DNA of 64,000 bases from Falsiroseomonas sp051433195 (GTDB taxonomy: Bacteria > Pseudomonadota > Alphaproteobacteria > Acetobacterales > Acetobacteraceae): contig NZ_JBHMFT010000016.1 of NCBI RefSeq assembly GCF_051433195.1, forward strand, positions 1 through 64,000, in the 5' to 3' direction. The stretch's first letter is position 1; every line of letters begins with the position of its first letter. The notes under the pieces were generated by a model, which searched no databases, was not told where the DNA came from, and saw only the letters and a program-made list of their open reading frames with translations. This document shows, in pieces, positions 60,904-64,000 of the stretch. The position numbers and the translations under genes are program-made.

Positions 60904-60944
60904 GGCCGTTTCACCTGCGCCATGCACAGGTGAAACGGCCCTAG
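60900..60944. terminator. Perfect 18-bp inverted repeat after the glycosyltransferase gene
   Basis: CTAGGGCCGTTTCACCTG (60900-60917) and its exact reverse complement (60927-60944) flank a 9-nt loop CGCCATGCA. The stem includes the TAG stop of the glycosyltransferase gene. It is the longest perfect palindrome I see in the window. Little T-run follows (TGTTGATTT). A transcription stop for the plus-strand gene is likely. Confidence 0.7.
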
Positions 60945-60957
60945 CTGTTGATTTGGC

Positions 60958-61001
60958 GCATTTACCGAGCCGTCAGGCGTATCCGCCTGACTTGAAAATG
61001 C
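60958..61001. repeat. 44-bp two-tier palindrome, copy 2
   Basis: Read on the minus strand this matches copy 1 at 55791: outer arms GCATTTTC/GTAAATGC (one mismatch) and inner arms GTCAGGCG-GATA-CGCCTGAC. The inner stem has compensating changes relative to copy 1 (C to A on one arm, G to T on the other), which keeps pairing. It begins two bases beyond the regulator's stop codon. Confidence 0.8.
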
Positions 61002-61002
61002 T

Positions 61003-61800
61003 CTAGATGCTCCGCAGCCACGCGGCGGTCTCGGGATCGGCCGGATAGAAGGATTCTATCGCAAGCTCGGACAGGGTGACTTCGGCGGGGTTGCCGAAGA
61101 CCGTGGTGGTGGACAGCAGCGTCAGCCGCCCGGCCGCAGTTTCCAGCACCAGCGGCACCACGACCCCGCCCGGGATCAGGGCCGGGATGGTCGGCACGGC
61201 GCGTGGCGGCGCGGGCAGCGCCTGCAACTCGGCCAGCAGCGCGGCCAGCACCGGATCGCCGCCAGCGTCCACCTGCCGGCGCAGCCGTTCCAGCAGGTGC
61301 GACCGCCACTCGACGAAATTGCCGATGCGCGGCGCCAGCCCGCCCGGATGCAGGCTGAGCCGCATGGCGTTCACCGGCGGTGCCAGCAGGGACGGCTCGG
61401 CGATCCCGGCCAGCAGCGGCGCCACGGCGGCATTCGTCGCCACGATCTGCCAGTGCCGGTCCACGGCCAGCGCCGGGTTCGGCGCCTGCGCCGCCAGGAT
61501 CATCTCCAGCGCCTGGCGCGCGCCGGCCATGGCCGGGTCGGCCAGCGGCGCGTCGCGGTAGGCGGGGGCGTAGCCGGCGGCGAGCAGCAGCGTGTTGCGG
61601 GCCCGCAGCGGCACGTCGAGCTGTTCCGCCAGGCGCAGCACCATCTCCCGGCTCGGGCTGGCGCGGCCGCTTTCGACGTAGCTGAGGTGCCGGGTCGAGA
61701 CCTCCGCATCCAAGGCGAGGTCGAGCTGGCTGCGGCGCCGGCGCTGCCGCCATTCGCGCAGCAGCAGGCCGATGGGTGGGGATGGGGCTGGGGCTGACAT
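61003..61800 (-). CDS. XRE-family regulator with MmyB-like ligand-binding domain
   Basis: A 265-residue transcription factor. The N-terminal helix-turn-helix (residues about 8-65) is seen in LLREWRQRRRRSQLDLALDA and STRHLSYVESGRASPSREMV. The rest is an MmyB-type ligand-binding domain with RDAPLADPAMAGARQALEMI, VDRHWQIVATNAAVAPLL and TTVFGNPAEVTLSELAIESFYPAD, quoted in parts. The family usually regulates a neighbouring gene in response to a small hydrophobic ligand. It is divergent from the small membrane protein and hydrolase genes, which are its most likely targets. The ATG at 61800 is preferred over 61821 by its ribosome-binding site. Confidence 0.88.
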   Translation of the reverse strand: MSAPAPSPPIGLLLREWRQRRRRSQLDLALDAEVSTRHLSYVESGRASPSREMVLRLAEQLDVPLRARNTLLLAAGYAPAYRDAPLADPAMAGARQALEMILAAQAPNPALAVDRHWQIVATNAAVAPLLAGIAEPSLLAPPVNAMRLSLHPGGLAPRIGNFVEWRSHLLERLRRQVDAGGDPVLAALLAELQALPAPPRAVPTIPALIPGGVVVPLVLETAAGRLTLLSTTTVFGNPAEVTLSELAIESFYPADPETAAWLRSI

Positions 61801-61913
61801 GGCGCCGATCCTAGCCAGCATGGCGCCGGCTTCCCATGACCTCCGAGGTTATCGCGCGGCGGCCTCGGACGGGTGTTGGTTGGCGGCATCGGAAACCGAA
61901 GGAGGACATCCCG
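61801..61913. promoter_or_regulatory. Divergent regulator/hydrolase promoter region with a short palindrome
   Basis: A 113-bp gap between the MmyB-type regulator and the membrane protein gene. The palindrome ACCTC-C-GAGGT (61839-61849) is the best candidate operator for the regulator. GGAGG precedes the plus-strand start at 61914. No clear -35/-10 boxes can be placed. Confidence 0.35.
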
Positions 61914-62312
61914 ATGCCGAATATGCGGATGCTGCGGCTGGCGCTGCTGGCCGATGCGGCGGCCTGCGCCGCCTGCGGCGTGGTGCTGGCGGCCGGCGCC
62001 GGCGCGCTGGCCGGCCCGCTTGGCCTGCCGGAGCCGCTGTTGCGCTGGGTTGGCCTTGGGCTGCTGCCCTGGGCGGCCTTCGTCGGCCTGACGGGCTGGG
62101 CGGCCAGCCCCTCGCGCCGCGCCGCCTGGGCCATCGTCGCGCTGAACGCGCTCTGGGTGCTGGACAGCCTGCTGCTGGCGGCGGGCGCCTTCGGCCTGGC
62201 CCCGACCGGGCTGGGCGTCGCCTTCATCCTGGCCCAGGCCACCCTCGGCGGTGGCTTCGCGGTGGTGCAGACGCTGGCGCTGCGGCCTGTGCAGTCGGAG
62301 GGCGTGGCATGA
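61914..62312 (+). CDS. Small four-helix membrane protein
   Basis: A 132-residue inner-membrane protein with four hydrophobic segments: LLADAAACAACGVVLAAGAG, WVGLGLLPWAAFVGLTG, AIVALNALWVLDSLLLAAG and GVAFILAQATLGGGFAVVQ. No family name is certain, though the layout is like small uncharacterised proteins often found next to MmyB-type regulators. The ATG at 61914 has GGAGG eight bases upstream. ATGA overlap with the hydrolase gene. Confidence 0.75.
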   Translation: MPNMRMLRLALLADAAACAACGVVLAAGAGALAGPLGLPEPLLRWVGLGLLPWAAFVGLTGWAASPSRRAAWAIVALNALWVLDSLLLAAGAFGLAPTGLGVAFILAQATLGGGFAVVQTLALRPVQSEGVA

Positions 62313-63118
62313 TCCGCACCCGCGACGGCGTCGGCCTGTTCCACCGCAGCCTTGGCGCCGGCTCGCCGGTGGTGTTCCTGGCGAGCTGGTCGCTGCCGGG
62401 CGACAGCTGGTTCGGACAGATGATGGCGATGCGCGATGCCGGCCGGCGCGCCGTGGCCTATGACCGCCGTGGCCATGGAAGGTCGGAGGACCCCGGCCAG
62501 GGTTTCGACTACGACACGCTGGCCGACGACCTCGCCGATGTGCTCGCCGCACTCGACCTGTCGGCGGTCACGCTCGTCGCGATGTCCGGCGCGGCGGGGG
62601 AGGCGGTGCGCTACCTGACCCGTCATGGCACCGGGCGCATCGCGCGGCTGGCGCTGGTCGGCCCGACGACGCCGCTGCTGGCGCAGCGCCTGGACAATCC
62701 GGCCGGCATCCCGGCCGAGGTTCTTGCCGCGCTGCGGGAGGAATTGCGGCGGGATTTCCCGCTGTGGCTGGCCCGCAACGTGCGGGCCTTCGGAGGCCCG
62801 GACGCCTCCGATGCCACGCTGGAGTGGGTGTGCCGGCTGGCGTCCCAAGCCTCGCTGCCGGGGCTTCTGGACTTCCACCGCAACCTGGCGGAGACGGATT
62901 TCAGGGCCGAGCTGGCGGCGCTGCGCCTGCCCGTGCTGGTAATCCAGGGCGAAGCCGATGCGACCTGCCCGATCGAGCTGACCGGCCGTCCGACGGCCGC
63001 GCTTGTGCCGGGCGCCCGGCTTGTGGAGATTCCGGGCGCGCCGCACGGCCTGATCGTCAGCCACCCGGAGCGCCTGTCCGCCGCGCTGCTGGACTTCGTC
63101 AGCCCGGCGGCAGGGTAA
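62309..63118 (+). CDS. Alpha/beta hydrolase (haloperoxidase-like)
   Basis: A 269-residue alpha/beta-fold hydrolase of the type annotated as non-haem haloperoxidase or esterase. The oxyanion region is VVFLASWSLPG, followed by AYDRRGHGRSEDPGQGFDYDTLADDL. The nucleophile elbow is VAMSGAAG with Ser93, and the late histidine lies in GAPHGLIVSHPERL. The elbow has Ala where Gly is usual but remains compatible with the fold. It is co-transcribed with the membrane protein and probably controlled by the divergent MmyB-type regulator. Its last 20 bases overlap the end of the convergent methyltransferase gene. Confidence 0.86.
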   Translation: MIRTRDGVGLFHRSLGAGSPVVFLASWSLPGDSWFGQMMAMRDAGRRAVAYDRRGHGRSEDPGQGFDYDTLADDLADVLAALDLSAVTLVAMSGAAGEAVRYLTRHGTGRIARLALVGPTTPLLAQRLDNPAGIPAEVLAALREELRRDFPLWLARNVRAFGGPDASDATLEWVCRLASQASLPGLLDFHRNLAETDFRAELAALRLPVLVIQGEADATCPIELTGRPTAALVPGARLVEIPGAPHGLIVSHPERLSAALLDFVSPAAG

Positions 63119-64000
63119 GCCGATGCCCGAGGCCGGGTTCGCCGAACCAGCGGACATGCTCCGCCACCAGGTCGATCGAAAGCTCGGCCTCGGGCGGCAG
63201 CGTCACGGTCAGGTCGACCTCCGCCACGCCGCCCGGCGGCAGCGGTGCCGTCAGGAAACGGTGGCGCTTCCAGTTGCGGTTGGCGAGGCTGCCGTCCGGC
63301 CTGAGCAGCAGCAGGCCGAGGTTGACGCAACCCTTCTCCGAGCCGGAGGGCAGCCAATCCACCTCGCCGGTGTTTTCCAGACGCAGCACCAGCCGCAGGC
63401 CGTCGGCGCCAGTTTGCAGCAGGCGGACGCCGATCTGCGCGGCAAGCCCCTCGCGCCGCAGGCTGCTCGGGCGGTCGCTGGCTTCCTGGCCGCGATGCAG
63501 CACGAACATCCGGAAACCCTGCAGCACCGGCAGGGCCAGGTCGCGATAGGTGGCGGAAGGTGGCGGCGTGGGCGCGGCGAGCCCCTCCATCTCGTGGCCG
63601 TACAATTCCATGAAGCGTCCGAGCGGCAGCATCAGGGGACGGATGCTGAACAGGCCGACCTCGATCCGCGCGAAGCCGCATTCCTGCGCGGCGGCCCAGA
63701 TGTCCTGGATGCGGATGTCGTTCTCGATCACGCCATGGCGGTGCATCTCGTGCTGCGAACTCTCGGCGCCGGAATGCTGCGGGCCGGGTTCCATGAACAC
63801 GGCGCGGCCGGTCGGTGCCAGCAGCCGGGCGAAATCCGCCAGCACGCCGCCCTGGTCCGGCACGTGGTGGAACGCCTCGTGGCACAGGATGCGATCGAAA
63901 CTGCCATCGGGCAGGTCGAGGCGGATGCCGTCATACGGCACGTAGCGCAGCCGCGTCGCCAGCTCCGGCCAGTACCGGGCATCATGCGCGGCGGCGGCCT
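63099..64000 (-). CDS. SAM-dependent methyltransferase, N-terminus outside the window
   Basis: The gene runs off the right edge; at least 300 residues are visible and the frame is open to base 64000. The visible part begins within a class I methyltransferase fold: LDLPDGSFDRILCHEAFHHV is the motif II/III region, followed by LARLLAPTGRAVFMEPGP-like sequence (FARLLAPTGRAVFMEPGPQH). A C-terminal module of about 130 residues looks like a beta-rich domain (LVLRLENTGEVDWLPSG, VAEVDLTVTLPPEAELSIDL). Such a fusion occurs in surface-polysaccharide and glycan-decoration methyltransferases (inference). It overlaps the convergent hydrolase gene by 20 bp. Confidence 0.85.
   Translation of the reverse strand, partial: AAAAHDARYWPELATRLRYVPYDGIRLDLPDGSFDRILCHEAFHHVPDQGGVLADFARLLAPTGRAVFMEPGPQHSGAESSQHEMHRHGVIENDIRIQDIWAAAQECGFARIEVGLFSIRPLMLPLGRFMELYGHEMEGLAAPTPPPSATYRDLALPVLQGFRMFVLHRGQEASDRPSSLRREGLAAQIGVRLLQTGADGLRLVLRLENTGEVDWLPSGSEKGCVNLGLLLLRPDGSLANRNWKRHRFLTAPLPPGGVAEVDLTVTLPPEAELSIDLVAEHVRWFGEPGLGHRLTLPPG

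Overview
The window is one continuous, very GC-rich, gene-dense bacterial chromosome segment. The gene order nrdR-ribD-ribE-ribB(A)-ribH-nusB-thiL, the neighbourhood bamE / cytochrome bc1 chaperone / yceD / rpmF / plsX / fabH / ihfA / MerR regulator, and a magnesium-type HemB all point to an alphaproteobacterium. The many solute-binding proteins, including a Bug/TctC orphan, and the general protein flavour suggest the Acetobacteraceae (Roseomonas-like). That family-level guess is inference. I see no IS element, integrase, phage gene or CRISPR array.

Layout. 1-4 kb: the end of a PEP-CTERM surface protein, then a divergent pair of an aldehyde dehydrogenase and a CoA-transferase with an alpha/beta hydrolase. 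4-5 kb: two small unknown genes in an unusually AT-rich patch. 5-21.2 kb: housekeeping core, with metY-hemB, rpiB-glyA, the riboflavin/nusB/thiL operon, a transporter, bamE, and the lipid/ribosome operon ending in ihfA, a MerR regulator and tRNA-Pro(GGG). 21.6-24.5 kb: a TylF-type methyltransferase, a Bcr/CflA exporter and an amide-hydrolase 'cyclase'. 24.6-44.5 kb: a 20-kb one-directional run of catabolic and uptake genes: a three-subunit molybdenum hydroxylase, a TRAP transporter, a five-gene branched-chain-type ABC transporter, a chemoreceptor, and a DUF1028 protein coupled to a five-gene dipeptide-type ABC transporter. 44.5-64 kb: a mosaic of short operons: PPOX-type flavoprotein, XpaC/TelA with a small membrane protein, YidB-like protein, TctC binding protein, alcohol dehydrogenase/P450/acyltransferase, CHAP hydrolase, RidA, Gfo/Idh/MocA oxidoreductase, exporter, amidase with a GT32-type glycosyltransferase, MmyB-type regulator with a hydrolase operon, and a truncated methyltransferase.

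How it fits together. The 24-44 kb run reads as scavenging and oxidation of exogenous organic nitrogen or aromatic compounds: three transporter classes deliver substrates, a molybdenum hydroxylase and a cyclase-type hydrolase act on one of them, and a chemoreceptor sits between the transporters. Most operons are tightly packed, with ATGA, GTGA or TGATG start/stop overlaps.

The most interesting non-coding signals are (1) a dispersed C-rich/G-rich palindrome family with copies at glyA-nrdR, nusB-thiL, livK-livH and dppA-dppB; (2) a strong stem-loop at all three binding-protein/permease junctions; (3) a 44-bp two-tier palindrome present twice. The riboflavin fusion protein has a GTP-cyclohydrolase domain without its zinc cysteines (RibBX-like). 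I found no clearly new defence or biosynthetic system. The best candidates for undescribed biology are the AT-rich 4-5 kb pair, the XpaC/TelA unit, the dehydrogenase/P450/acyltransferase operon and the DUF1028-transporter unit.
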